This document shows, piece by piece, positions 17,464 through 26,238 of a DNA stretch of 64,000 bases; positions within the stretch are counted from its first letter, which is position 1, and every line of letters begins with the position of its first letter. Location of the stretch: the NCBI RefSeq assembly GCF_003963535.1, contig NZ_CP034539.1, positions 6,076,001 to 6,140,000 on the forward strand. The letters are read 5' to 3'. A program made the position numbers and the translations under genes. The DNA comes from Streptomyces cyaneochromogenes. Its GTDB lineage: Bacteria > Actinomycetota > Actinomycetes > Streptomycetales > Streptomycetaceae. The notes beneath the pieces are model-generated. The model was given only the letters and a program-made list of their open reading frames with translations, had not been told where the DNA came from and did no database searches.

Positions 17464-17664
17464 AGTCCATTGTTAACGGAGTTTGAACGGGGTGGAGGGT
17501 GGGGTCCGTCACGCGGTGGCGGACCGTGCCAGGCGGAGTGCCGGAGGAGTCTGTGGCCGCTTCCGGGAGGAATCCGGGCAAGGTGGGGAATGTCAGTGCC
17601 GTGCGTCACAGTTGTGGGAAGGGTGGGCCCAGGCCGGGGTCCACCAACCCCGAGGGGGTGACCC

Positions 17665-18675
17665 ATGACGTATGCGATCGAGGCGGAAGGCCTGGTCAAG
17701 CGGTTCAAGGAGACCGAGGCGCTGGCAGGGGTCGACCTGGGGGCCCGCAAGGGCTCGGTGCTGGGGCTGCTGGGGCCCAACGGCGCGGGGAAGACGACCG
17801 CGGTGCGGATCTTCGCGACGCTGCTCAGGCCCGACGCCGGCAGGGCCCACGTGGCAGGGCACGACGTGGTCCGCGAGGCCGGGGTCGTACGCGCCATGGT
17901 CGGGCTGACCGGGCAGTACGCGGCGGTGGACGAGAACCTGACCGGCACGGAGAACCTGCTGCTCATCGGCCGGCTGCTCGGTCTGCCGAGGAGGGAGGCC
18001 AGGGCGCGCGCGGCTGAGCTGCTGGAGCGCTTTCAGCTGACGGACGCGGCCGGACGGGCCGTGAAGACGTACTCGGGGGGCATGCGCAGGCGGCTGGACC
18101 TCGCGGCCAGTCTGGTGGGCAGACCCAGCATCCTCTTTCTCGACGAGCCGACGACCGGCCTGGACCCGCACAGCCGCGGTGAGCTGTGGGACCTGCTGCG
18201 GGGCCTGGTCGCGGACGGGGCGACGGCCCTGCTGACCACGCAGTATCTGAACGAGGCCGATGTGCTCGCCGACGACATCGTGGTGATCGACAAGGGCCGG
18301 GTGATCGCCGAGGGCACCCCGGACCAGCTGAAGTCCCAGGTCGGCGGGCAGGTGCTGGAGCTGAGGCCGGTGCTGGGGCAGGACCTCGCGCGGGCGCATC
18401 TGCTGGTGGCCGGGGCCGCCGGGCAGGAGGCCCGGATCGAGGGCGAGACGATCACCGCCCCGGTGAAGGACCCCGAGCTGATGCCGGCGGTCGTGCGGGC
18501 GCTCGACCGTGAGGGGATCGCGGTGGGCGAGCTCGCCCTGCGGCGTTCGTCGCTCGACGAGGTCTTCCTGGCGCTGACCGGGCATCGAGCCGAGCCGGGT
18601 TCGCCCGAGGGCAACGGTGGCGCGGCCGTCCGGGACGACGAGAGCGAGCTGCAGGAGGCGGTGAGCCGGTCATGA
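17665..18675 (+). CDS. DrrA-type ABC exporter ATPase
   Basis: 336-residue ATPase of the daunorubicin-resistance (DrrA) ABC class. Walker A is GPNGAGKTT (about 36-44), the signature is YSGGMRRRLDLA, Walker B is ILFLDEPTTGLD, and the Q-loop lies near GLTGQYAAVDE. The C-terminal ~100 residues form the DrrA-type accessory domain, followed by an acidic tail. GGGGGTGACCC precedes the ATG. It overlaps the permease gene by four bases (ATGA). The pair should export a hydrophobic drug-like or lipid substrate; the substrate cannot be read from sequence. Confidence 0.93.
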   Translation: MTYAIEAEGLVKRFKETEALAGVDLGARKGSVLGLLGPNGAGKTTAVRIFATLLRPDAGRAHVAGHDVVREAGVVRAMVGLTGQYAAVDENLTGTENLLLIGRLLGLPRREARARAAELLERFQLTDAAGRAVKTYSGGMRRRLDLAASLVGRPSILFLDEPTTGLDPHSRGELWDLLRGLVADGATALLTTQYLNEADVLADDIVVIDKGRVIAEGTPDQLKSQVGGQVLELRPVLGQDLARAHLLVAGAAGQEARIEGETITAPVKDPELMPAVVRALDREGIAVGELALRRSSLDEVFLALTGHRAEPGSPEGNGGAAVRDDESELQEAVSRS

Positions 18676-19487
18676 CCGCCGCCACCACGACCATCACGGC
18701 ACCGATCAGCAAGTCGGGCCGTGTGCGGCCGCTCGACGGGATGCGACAGACCTTCACGATGGCCTGGCGGAGCCTGGTCGCGGTGAAGCACAACCCGCTG
18801 GAGCTGGTCGACTACAGCATCACGCCCATCATGTTCGTGTTCCTCTTCACGTACGTGCTGGGCGGGCAGATGGCCGGGTCGCCCGAGGCGTATCTGAAGT
18901 ACGCGCTGCCCGGGATCATCGTGCAGAACACCCTGTTCATGACGATGTACACGGCCATGGCGCTCAACACCGACCTCACCAAGGGCGTCTTCGACCGTCT
19001 GCGCAGCCTGCCGATAGCCCGCTCCGCCCCGCTCATCGGCCGGATCACCGCGGACCTCGCCAAGCACGTCTGGGCGTTGCTGCTGATGATCGGCCTCGGA
19101 CTGCTGCTCGGCTTCCGGATCACCGGGGGACTGGACGGGTTCCTGCTCGGGACGTTGCTGGTGGTGGTGTTCGCGGCGGCGGTGTCCTGGAGCGCGGTGC
19201 TGATCGGGATGCTGGCGGGCGACGCGGAGAAGGTGCAGGCGTTCGCGTTCACGATCATCTTCCCGATCACCTTCACCAGCAGCGCGTTCGTCATGGTCGA
19301 CACCATGCCGGGGTGGCTGCAGGCGTGGAGCGACGTCAATCCGGTGACGCATCTGTCGGACGCGTTCCGGGGGCTGCTGCTGGGCGGGCCGGTGGCCGAG
19401 CCGGTGGTGTGGTCGTTGGTGTGGGCTGCGGGGATCGCGCTGGTCTTCTATCCGTTGGCCATGCGGGCCTATCGGGCGAAGACCTGA
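18672..19487 (+). CDS. DrrB-type ABC-2 permease
   Basis: 271-residue ABC-2 permease with six predicted helices. It contains the family stretch YLKYALPGIIVQNTLFMT, then KGVFDRLRSLPIARSAPLIGR, the conserved cytosolic loop of DrrB-like permeases. It is translationally coupled to the upstream ATPase and forms a complete two-gene half-transporter operon. Confidence 0.92.
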   Translation: MTAATTTITAPISKSGRVRPLDGMRQTFTMAWRSLVAVKHNPLELVDYSITPIMFVFLFTYVLGGQMAGSPEAYLKYALPGIIVQNTLFMTMYTAMALNTDLTKGVFDRLRSLPIARSAPLIGRITADLAKHVWALLLMIGLGLLLGFRITGGLDGFLLGTLLVVVFAAAVSWSAVLIGMLAGDAEKVQAFAFTIIFPITFTSSAFVMVDTMPGWLQAWSDVNPVTHLSDAFRGLLLGGPVAEPVVWSLVWAAGIALVFYPLAMRAYRAKT

Positions 19488-19550
19488 CGGGCGGTCATGG
19501 CTGGGCTTCGACAGTGGTCAACTCGCCTGTAGCTCCTGCGGCTTGCCCAG

Positions 19551-19845
19551 GGGGCCCTGGAAGGTGCGTGGCGCCGACTGACGGCAGCCGACTGGCACCG
19601 CTCGGTCCGGTTCCGCCATGCCACGGTGCTTGGACACGGCGCCGGCACGGTGGCGTGAGGCGGAGATCCACGCTGTCGACCTCGCGGTCGGCTACCGCCC
19701 CCGCGACTGGACGCGGACTTCGCTGAGCACGCTCTCGGCTTCCTGTCCGATCGTGGCCCGGTCGGCACGCGGCTGCTCCTGCGCGCCACCGACGTCGAGT
19801 TCACCCGCGCCCTGGGCACGGGCACGGGCACGACAGTCGAGCTCA
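19551..19845 (+). pseudogene. Relic of a mycothiol-dependent maleylpyruvate isomerase-like protein
   Basis: No intact frame, but three successive frames give pieces of one fold. First LEGAWRRLTAADWHRSVRF (about 19556-19612). Then RWREAEIHAVDLAVGYRPRDW (about 19650-19710). Then DFAEHALGFLSDRGPVGTR followed by LLLRATDVEFTRALG (about 19716-19815). The middle piece matches the metal-binding RxxEVxxHxxDL motif of the MDMPI/DinB-like family, and order and spacing fit its C-terminal part. At least two frameshifts and loss of the 5' half make it non-functional. It ends where another relic begins on the opposite strand. Confidence 0.6.
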
Positions 19846-20030
19846 CGCGCGTCGGTGCGGAACACCAGCCGCACGCCCGACGGCATCAGGGTCACCCCGT
19901 AGACCGACGGGTTCTGATACTGCTCCTTGGTCCACGCGGGCGGTCGGCGCGGCATCACCCCCGTCGGCGTGATCCGCCTGCTCTGCCGGGCACTCGTACC
20001 GCGGTGGGAATTTCCGAATTCGGGCACGCA
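19846..20030 (-). pseudogene. Fragment of an SGNH/GDSL-type hydrolase N-terminal domain (tentative)
   Basis: The minus strand encodes about 55 protein-like residues: ITPTGVMPRRPPAW, then NPSVYGVTLMPSGVRLVFRT and DARELD. The GVRLVFRTDA core resembles the beta-rich N-terminal domain of some Streptomyces SGNH hydrolases. After this the frame runs antisense to the neighbouring relic and loses any likeness. The fragment has no catalytic GDS motif. The assignment is from memory of the family and is uncertain. Confidence 0.35.
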
Positions 20031-20071
20031 GAGGCCCTTTCGGACGCCGTTTCGGTCGTAGGCTGCCGCGC

Positions 20072-21919
20072 ATGTGCGGAATCGTGGGATACGTGGGGTC
20101 GCAGTCGGCGCTTGAGATCGTGATGGCCGGGCTGAAGCGGCTGGAGTACCGGGGGTACGACTCGGCGGGCGTCGCCGTGCCGGCGGACGGGGGGCTGGCG
20201 GCGGCCAAGAAGGCCGGGAAGCTGGGGAACCTGGAGAAGGAGCTGGCCGAGCGGCCGTTGCCGACCGGGACCACCGGGATCGGGCACACGCGGTGGGCCA
20301 CGCACGGGGGGCCAACCGATGCGAACGCGCATCCGCATCTCGACAACGCCGGACGGGTCGCCGTCGTGCACAACGGGATCATCGAGAACTTCGCCGCTCT
20401 GCGGGCCGAGTTGACGGAGCGGGGGCATGAACTCGGCTCCGAGACCGACACCGAGGTGGTCGCGCATCTGCTGGCCGAGGAGTTCTCCTCCTGTGCCGAT
20501 CTCGCCGAGGCCATGCGGCTGGTGTGCCGGCGGCTGGAGGGGGCCTTCACCCTCGTCGCGGTGCACGCCGATGAGCCCGACGTGGTCGTCGGCGCGCGGC
20601 GGAACTCGCCGCTCGTGGTGGGCGTTGGGGAGGGTGAGGCCTTTCTCGCCTCGGACGTCGCCGCGTTCATCGCCCATACGCGGTCGGCGATCGAGCTGGG
20701 TCAGGACCAGGTCGTCGAAATGCGGCGGGACGGGGTGACCGTCACCGGGTTCGACGGGCGGCCGGCGGATGTGCGGCCGTATCACGTCGACTGGGACGCC
20801 TCGGCCGCGGAGAAGGGGGGCTATGACTACTTCATGCTCAAGGAGATCGCCGAGCAGCCCAAGGCGGTCGCCGACACGTTGCTGGGGCGCATCGACGCGG
20901 CCGGCTCGCTGACGCTGGACGAGGTGCGGATCAGCGCCTCCGAGCTGCGGGAGGTCGACAAGGTCGTCATCGTCGCCTGCGGCACGGCCTTCCACGCCGG
21001 GATGATCGCCAAGTACGCCATCGAGCACTGGACGCGGATCCCGTGCGAGGTGGAGCTGGCGAGCGAGTTCCGCTACCGGGATCCGATTCTGGACGCGCGC
21101 TCGCTGGTCATCGCCATCTCCCAGTCCGGCGAGACCATGGACACCCTCATGGCGCTGCGGCACGCCCGTGAGCAGGGCTCCAAGGTGCTGGCGATCTGCA
21201 ACACCAACGGTTCGACGATCCCGCGCGAGTCGGACGCGGTGCTGTACACGCACGCCGGGCCGGAGGTGGCCGTCGCCTCGACCAAGGCGTTTCTGACGCA
21301 GCTGGTGGCGTGCTACTTGGTCGCCCTCTATCTGGGACAGGTGCGGGGCACCAAGTGGGGCGACGAGATCGGCGCCGTGATTCGCGACCTGTCGCAGATC
21401 TCCGGTGCGGTCGAGCGGGTGCTGGAGACCATGGAGCCGGTACGGGAACTGGCGCGGACGCTGGCCCACAAGGACACGGTGCTGTTCCTGGGCCGGCACG
21501 TGGGCTATCCGGTGGCGCTGGAGGGCGCGCTGAAGCTGAAGGAGCTCGCCTATATGCACGCCGAGGGCTTCGCGGCGGGTGAGCTGAAGCACGGGCCGAT
21601 CGCGTTGATCGAGGACGATATGCCGGTGGTGGTGGTAGTTCCGTCGCCTCGGGGGCGCTCCGTGCTCCACGACAAGATCGTGTCCAACATCCAGGAGATC
21701 CGGGCGCGGGGTGCGCGGACCATCGTGATCGCGGAGGAGGGGGACGAGGCGGTCGTGCCGTACGCCGATCACCTGATCGGGATCCCGGTCACGCCGACCC
21801 TGCTGCAGCCGCTGGTCGCCACGGTGCCGCTGCAGGTGTTCGCGTGCGAGCTGGCGACGGCTCGTGGCAACGAGGTGGATCAGCCGCGGAATCTGGCGAA
21901 GTCGGTGACGGTGGAGTGA
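20072..21919 (+). CDS. glmS: Glutamine-fructose-6-phosphate aminotransferase (isomerizing)
   Basis: Makes glucosamine-6-phosphate from fructose-6-phosphate and glutamine, the entry to amino-sugar synthesis. The 615-residue protein starts MCGIVGYVG, with Cys2 as glutaminase nucleophile; RWATHGGP and GTAFHAG mark the two domains. Two SIS sugar-isomerase domains follow (ISQSGETMDT, LGRHVGYPVALEGALKLKE). It ends AKSVTVE as expected. A TAGGCT -10-like hexamer ends 7 bases before the ATG and there is no Shine-Dalgarno sequence, so the message may be leaderless. Confidence 0.97.
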   Translation: MCGIVGYVGSQSALEIVMAGLKRLEYRGYDSAGVAVPADGGLAAAKKAGKLGNLEKELAERPLPTGTTGIGHTRWATHGGPTDANAHPHLDNAGRVAVVHNGIIENFAALRAELTERGHELGSETDTEVVAHLLAEEFSSCADLAEAMRLVCRRLEGAFTLVAVHADEPDVVVGARRNSPLVVGVGEGEAFLASDVAAFIAHTRSAIELGQDQVVEMRRDGVTVTGFDGRPADVRPYHVDWDASAAEKGGYDYFMLKEIAEQPKAVADTLLGRIDAAGSLTLDEVRISASELREVDKVVIVACGTAFHAGMIAKYAIEHWTRIPCEVELASEFRYRDPILDARSLVIAISQSGETMDTLMALRHAREQGSKVLAICNTNGSTIPRESDAVLYTHAGPEVAVASTKAFLTQLVACYLVALYLGQVRGTKWGDEIGAVIRDLSQISGAVERVLETMEPVRELARTLAHKDTVLFLGRHVGYPVALEGALKLKELAYMHAEGFAAGELKHGPIALIEDDMPVVVVVPSPRGRSVLHDKIVSNIQEIRARGARTIVIAEEGDEAVVPYADHLIGIPVTPTLLQPLVATVPLQVFACELATARGNEVDQPRNLAKSVTVE

Positions 21920-21952
21920 GCGAGTGAGCCGCGCTCAGGCCTGAGCGAAGGA

Positions 21953-21985
21953 AAAGGGCGAACGGCTGGATGCCGTTCGCCCTTT
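21953..21985. terminator. Bidirectional terminator between glmS and a secreted-protein gene
   Basis: A 14-bp perfect stem, AAAGGGCGAACGGC with its complement (21972-21985), around loop TGGAT. A-rich and T-rich flanks on the two sides suit convergent genes. Confidence 0.88.
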
Positions 21986-22006
21986 CTCGATCAGCCGGTC
22001 ACGCGG

Positions 22007-22366
22007 TCAGATGGGCAGGCAGGTCGCCGGGACCCAGCCGCTCACGTCGCTGTTGTTGGGGCTGCCGTACCACCACTGGTCGCTCGTCTCGCCGCAGGCC
22101 GTGTAGCGGCCGCCGGTGTAGGGGTGGCGCTCGTCGAAGCAGACGCCTCCCGGCTTGCCCTTGCCCCAGACACCGAGGGCCGTGGCGCTCGTCTTGGGCA
22201 GGCTGCGGAGTTTGACGGATTCCTTGGGCTTGACGTTGACGAGCGAGCTGCTGCACTCCGGCGGCGCCGCCGCGGAGGCGGTGCCGCCGGTGGCGACGGC
22301 ACCGGTGAGGGCCGTGCCTATGAGGGCCGCGGTGGTCAGCGCGGTGCCCAGAGACTTCAACTTCAA
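22007..22366 (-). CDS. Small secreted SH3-like protein
   Basis: 119 residues from a TTG start at 22366. GGGAGA lies 8 bases upstream; no ATG or GTG fits the signal peptide. A Sec signal peptide ends near GTASAAA (about 34). The mature part has SLVNVKPKESVKLRSLPKTS, then a WGKGKPG turn and DQWWYGSPNNSDVSGWVPATCL. This is the layout of a bacterial SH3-like wall-binding domain. Three or four Cys residues could form disulphides. It is possibly a cell-wall-associated protein. Confidence 0.75.
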   Translation of the reverse strand: MKLKSLGTALTTAALIGTALTGAVATGGTASAAAPPECSSSLVNVKPKESVKLRSLPKTSATALGVWGKGKPGGVCFDERHPYTGGRYTACGETSDQWWYGSPNNSDVSGWVPATCLPI

Positions 22367-22434
22367 GGCTGTGTTCTCCCGTTTATGTGCGTAGCGCTCC
22401 GCGTTGAGACGTGGAGTGCTGGTCACTGGGGAGG

Positions 22435-23643
22435 TTACTGGGGGAGGCGAGTTGTGATGATCTTCGGGGTGCCTTGGCCGTCCACTGCGTCCGTCCTCCA
22501 CACCGTCGCCTGAGGCAGGAACCGGTGCTCGGTCGCGTGCGCTGCCATGCGAGCGTTGCGGGCCTGCGCCTCCGGGCCGTCCGGCAAGTGGAATTCGCTG
22601 CCCGCCTGTGCGGAACGGGCCTGCATGCTCGTGGCGCCCGCCAGCCGTCGGCGGACGTAGCGGTCGAGGGCGTCGGGTACGTCGCTCGGCGTCGCGCCCG
22701 TGAGGACGTCGCCCAGTACCGCGGCGTCCAGGATCGCCTGGGCCGCCCCCTGGGCCTGGAACGGCACCATCGCGTGGGCGCTGTCGCCGAGGAGGGTCAC
22801 CCGGCCGAGGTTCCAGTGCTTGAGCGGGGTTCGGGTGTGGATGCCGTAGCGGAAGACCTGGCCCGCGCGTTCGAGGATCGTGCGGACCCGGGGGTCCCAG
22901 CCCGCGAACACCTGCAGTTGTTCGCCGGGTTCCGCCTTCGCGGTCCACGACTCCTGTGCCGCCGCCTGCGTGCTGAACACGGCCACGACGTTGAGGAGTT
23001 CACCTCGGCGCACCCAGTAGTGGACGAAGTGCCGGTCCGGGCCCAGCCAGGCGGCCAGTTGGGGCAGGTCCAGGTCGGACACCTCGTCTGCCGGGAGCAG
23101 CGCCCGGTACGCGGCGGTTCCCGAGAACACCGCCCCGTCCTCGCCGAAGAGCCACTGGCGGGCCCCGGAGCGGATCCCGTCCGCCGCCACGACCAGGTCC
23201 GCGACCAGGCGTTCGCCGCTCGCCGTCGTCACGTGGGCGGACCTGTCGTCCTGGTCGATTCCGACGACCGTCGTGCTCAGGCGCACCGACTCGGGCGGTA
23301 CCGCGCCGGCCAGGGCACCATGGAGGTCCGCTCGGTGGACCGTCAGGTAGGGCGCCCCGAACTCCTCCTCGGCCTCGCGGCCCAGCGCGTAGCGGCAGAT
23401 CTCCGTCCCCTCCGACCAGGTGTGGAAGCTGACGTGGGCGGGATGGGCGGCCTGCGCGGCGACCGTGTCGAGCAGGCCCAGCCGGCGCAGCACCCGCGTG
23501 GCGTTGGGCGCGAGCTGGATTCCGGCGCCGACGTCGGTGAAGCGGGGTGTCTGCTCGACGAGCGTGACCTCGCAACCCGCCCGGCGCAGGCTCAGTGTCG
23601 CGGCCAGTCCGCCGATGCCCGCGCCCACGACGATCGCTCGCAT
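22435..23643 (-). CDS. FAD-dependent monooxygenase (salicylate hydroxylase-like)
   Basis: 402-residue group A flavoprotein monooxygenase. GAGIGGLAATLSLRRAG at the N terminus is the FAD Rossmann loop. VVAADGIRS is the DG motif, and GDSAHAMVPFQAQGAAQAI is the GD motif that binds FAD ribityl. It most resembles single-component aromatic ring hydroxylases using NAD(P)H. No partner catabolic gene is adjacent, so the substrate is open. Confidence 0.88.
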   Translation of the reverse strand: MRAIVVGAGIGGLAATLSLRRAGCEVTLVEQTPRFTDVGAGIQLAPNATRVLRRLGLLDTVAAQAAHPAHVSFHTWSEGTEICRYALGREAEEEFGAPYLTVHRADLHGALAGAVPPESVRLSTTVVGIDQDDRSAHVTTASGERLVADLVVAADGIRSGARQWLFGEDGAVFSGTAAYRALLPADEVSDLDLPQLAAWLGPDRHFVHYWVRRGELLNVVAVFSTQAAAQESWTAKAEPGEQLQVFAGWDPRVRTILERAGQVFRYGIHTRTPLKHWNLGRVTLLGDSAHAMVPFQAQGAAQAILDAAVLGDVLTGATPSDVPDALDRYVRRRLAGATSMQARSAQAGSEFHLPDGPEAQARNARMAAHATEHRFLPQATVWRTDAVDGQGTPKIITTRLPQ

Positions 23644-23923
23644 GCCACGACCTCACTCTGCCGGATTGCCGGACTTGCCCGCCCCTGTGCGTCCTGACTG
23701 CCAACCTGGCCGAGCAGGAGAGCGTCGGTCAACCCGCGCGTTGCGGTAGCCGGCACTGTGCGGGGTGCCGGGGTGCGGGGTGCCGGGTGCCGTGGTGCGG
23801 GTGGCACCCTCGTGCCGGCTGCAGGCCGTCCGCGTACGACTCCCTGGCCGGGGCCGGTCGTCCTCATACGACGATCGCGCCGCAGCGCCGACCTCGTGAG
23901 GGGATCGCCGCCGGCCTGCGCTT

Positions 23924-24019
23924 TTCTCGGCCCTGCGTTCCCCGCCGGGCCCCGGTTCTCAGCCCTGCGTTCCCCGCCGGGCCCCGGTTCTCAGCCCTGC
24001 GTTCCCCGCCAGGCCTCGG
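23924..24019 (+). repeat. Tandem 32-bp repeat, three copies
   Basis: Units start at 23924, 23956 and 23988 with the core CCCTGCGTTCCCCGCC. A fourth degenerate unit follows from 24020. The gap 23644-24090 between the monooxygenase and nnrD holds no gene I can support; its right half also repeats CCCCCGTACATCCC twice. There are no unique spacers, so this is not a CRISPR array. Confidence 0.8.
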
Positions 24020-24090
24020 CTCTCAGCCCCGTCCTCCTCTGCCAGGCCCCCGGCCCTCAACCCCCGTACATCCCACCACGCCCCGGCCCC

Positions 24091-25527
24091 TCACCCCCGT
24101 ACATCCCGCCAGGCCCCCGGAATCCCCTCGGCCACGTCATGCGCCCCCACCGGCGCCCCGTCCGCCGCGAACCTCGCCGACAGGCCGTGGAGATATGCCG
24201 CGACGCTCGCGGCGTCCACCGACGTGAGGCCCGCCGCCAGGAGTGATCCCGCGAGTCCCGACAGCACGTCCCCGCTTCCGGCCGTGGCCAGCCAGCCGGT
24301 TCCCGTGGGGTTCACCCGGACCGGGCCCGCGCCCCCGGCGTCGGCCACCAACGTCGTCGACCCCTTCAACAGCACCGTCGCCGCATACCGCCCCGCCAAC
24401 TCCCGTACCGAAGCCAGCCGAGCCCCCTCGACCTCCTCCCGTGCGACCCCGAGCAGCGCCGCCGCCTCTCCGGCGTGCGGGGTCATCAGGGTCGGTGCCG
24501 TGCGGGCACGTACCGCCTTTGGGTCGGCCAGCCGCAGGCCGTCCGCGTCGAGCAGGACCGGTACGTCCGTCGCCAGTACCTCCGCCACGGTCGCCGCGTC
24601 GTCGCCCGCCCCGGGGCCGGCCACCCACGCCTGCACGCGGCCCGCCTTCTTCGGGCCCCGGTCCGACACCAGTGTCTCGGGGAACCGGGCGATGACCGCG
24701 TCCCCGGCCGGGCCGACGTACCGTACGGCCCCCGCCCCGCCCCGCAACGCCCCCGCGACCGCGAGCACGGCGGCGCCGGGGTAGCGGGCCGAGCCGGCCG
24801 CGATGCCCACGACACCTCGCCGGTACTTGTCCGTCTCCGCCGCCGGGAGGGGCAACAGCCGTGCCACGTCCGTGTGTTGCAGGGCCTCCAGCTCCGCCGC
24901 GTCGGCCGGCAGCGCGAGGCCGATGTCCACCAGCCGCACCACACCGGCGTACTCCCGCGCCGGATCGATCAGCAGCCCCGGCTTGTGTGTGCCGAAGGTG
25001 ACCGTCAGGTCGGCGCGCACCGCCGCGCCACGTACCTCGCCCGTGTCCGCGTCCACGCCGCTCGGCAGGTCCACGGCGACCACGGCGGCCCTCGATCGTG
25101 CGGCCGCCGCGGCCGGCGGTGCCGCCTCGGGACGGAGCCCGCCCTTGCCGCCGATGCCGACGATGCCGTCCACGACCAGGTGCGCGCGCTCGATCAACTC
25201 CTCGGCGGCATCGACCCCGACCGCTGTGCCGCCCGCCCGCTTGAGCGCCGAGAGGCCCCCGGCGTGCGCCCGTTCCGGCGACAGCAACACGGCCGTGACT
25301 CCCGCCCCGCGCCTGGCCAGCCGGGCCCCGGCGTACAGGGCGTCGCCGCCGTTGTCGCCGCTGCCGATCAGCAGGACGACCCGGCTGCCGTACACCCGGC
25401 CGAGCAGATCCGCGCAGGCGGCGGCGAGTCCGGCCGCCGCCCGCTGCATCAGCGCGCCGTCCGGGAGCCGTGCCATCAGCTCCCGTTCGGCCGCCCTTAC
25501 CGTCTCCACGCTGTACGCAGTCCGCAT
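24091..25527 (-). CDS. nnrD: Bifunctional NAD(P)H-hydrate epimerase/dehydratase
   Basis: Repairs damaged NAD(P)H hydrates. The N-terminal YjeF/NnrE epimerase domain (about 1-210) has GSGDNGGDALYAGARL and AVDLPSGVDADTGEV. The C-terminal NnrD dehydratase domain has LMTPHAGEAAALLG, VLLKGSTTLV and TAGSGDVLSGLAGSLLAAG. At 478 residues it is a typical fused form. It stands with acpS and alr as in other actinobacteria. Confidence 0.95.
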   Translation of the reverse strand: MRTAYSVETVRAAERELMARLPDGALMQRAAAGLAAACADLLGRVYGSRVVLLIGSGDNGGDALYAGARLARRGAGVTAVLLSPERAHAGGLSALKRAGGTAVGVDAAEELIERAHLVVDGIVGIGGKGGLRPEAAPPAAAAARSRAAVVAVDLPSGVDADTGEVRGAAVRADLTVTFGTHKPGLLIDPAREYAGVVRLVDIGLALPADAAELEALQHTDVARLLPLPAAETDKYRRGVVGIAAGSARYPGAAVLAVAGALRGGAGAVRYVGPAGDAVIARFPETLVSDRGPKKAGRVQAWVAGPGAGDDAATVAEVLATDVPVLLDADGLRLADPKAVRARTAPTLMTPHAGEAAALLGVAREEVEGARLASVRELAGRYAATVLLKGSTTLVADAGGAGPVRVNPTGTGWLATAGSGDVLSGLAGSLLAAGLTSVDAASVAAYLHGLSARFAADGAPVGAHDVAEGIPGAWRDVRG

Positions 25528-25536
25528 GTGACCGAG

Positions 25537-25601
25537 TCTTCCGTACTCTCCCGTCCGCGCTCTTCCGTCCGCGCTCTTCCGTCCTCACTCTTTCGTCCGC
25601 G
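25537..25601 (+). repeat. Imperfect short tandem repeat upstream of nnrD
   Basis: Several 14-15-base units based on GCTCTTCCGTCC lie just before the nnrD ATG on the opposite strand. They sit in the presumed nnrD 5' region. Confidence 0.6.
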
Positions 25602-25666
25602 GCGAAGCTCGTCGCATCCGTTGACGCTTTGCCGTGCCTTTGCCGAACTCACCGGCCCCCACAGTG

Positions 25667-25678
25667 TGAATCGATTCA
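25667..25678. promoter_or_regulatory. 12-bp palindrome upstream of the decayed beta-helix gene
   Basis: TGAATCGATTCA is a perfect palindrome of the kind bound by LacI-family regulators. It lies 46 bases before the relic's ATG. Three copies of TCGAxxxGAG-like text follow it. It probably once controlled the gene at 25724. Confidence 0.45.
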
Positions 25679-25723
25679 GTCGAAATGAGTTCGATGAGAT
25701 CGGTTTCGATGAGAGGAAACCCC

Positions 25724-26213
25724 ATGGGGCGCAGAGTTCCCCTCCTCGCCGCAGCCGGTGCCACCGCTCTCCTCAAGCTCCTAACCTGGACGGCGCGGCG
25801 CGGCAGCGGCACCATCAACGTCACCGGCAGCGGCTCCGGGGACCAGGCGCCCGTCTACTCGCGCGGCACCCGGGACGTCGAGGTCCAGCATCTGAACCTC
25901 ACCGGCAGCCCGCTGTACGGCGTCTTCATGCGCAACGTCGAGAACGTGGTCCTCGGGCAGATCGACATGCGGCTGTCGGCCGGGCTGGGTGTGCGCATCG
26001 ACAACCGCGGCAACACCAGCCAATGGACGCGCAACGTCCGCATCGACAACGTGTTCGTCTCCGGCGCCTCCAGCCACGCCGTGGAGACGTACGGCGTCGA
26101 CGGCATCACCATCGGGACGGTGACCGCCCGCATTGTCGGTGAGTCCGGGCTGTTGGGAGAACACCGCGTTCCGCAACATCACACGGGTGCACACCGGCCA
26201 GTCCATCTGCTGA
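25724..26213 (+). pseudogene. Decayed exported right-handed parallel beta-helix protein
   Basis: From an ATG with GAGAGG upstream the frame reads a short signal-like segment (RRVPLLAAAGATALL). It jumps straight into beta-helix rungs: DVEVQHLNLTGSPLYGVFMR, then GQIDMRLSAGLGVRIDNRG and NVFVSGASSHAVETYGVDG. This looks like a pectate-lyase-fold carbohydrate enzyme lacking most of its N-terminal third. The frame shifts near 26145. In the new frame CWENTAFRNITRVHTGQSIC leads to TGA at 26211, which looks like the family C terminus. Two deletions and a frameshift mean it is inactive. Confidence 0.65.
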
Positions 26214-26238
26214 CGCGGACCTCACGGGTGGCGAAGGC

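Noticed and set aside
22411..23697. A 428-codon plus-strand frame
   Set aside because: It is antisense to the FAD monooxygenase, which has complete cofactor motifs.
23924..24060. Possible CRISPR array
   Set aside because: The 32-bp units are directly adjacent without unique spacers, and no cas gene is near.
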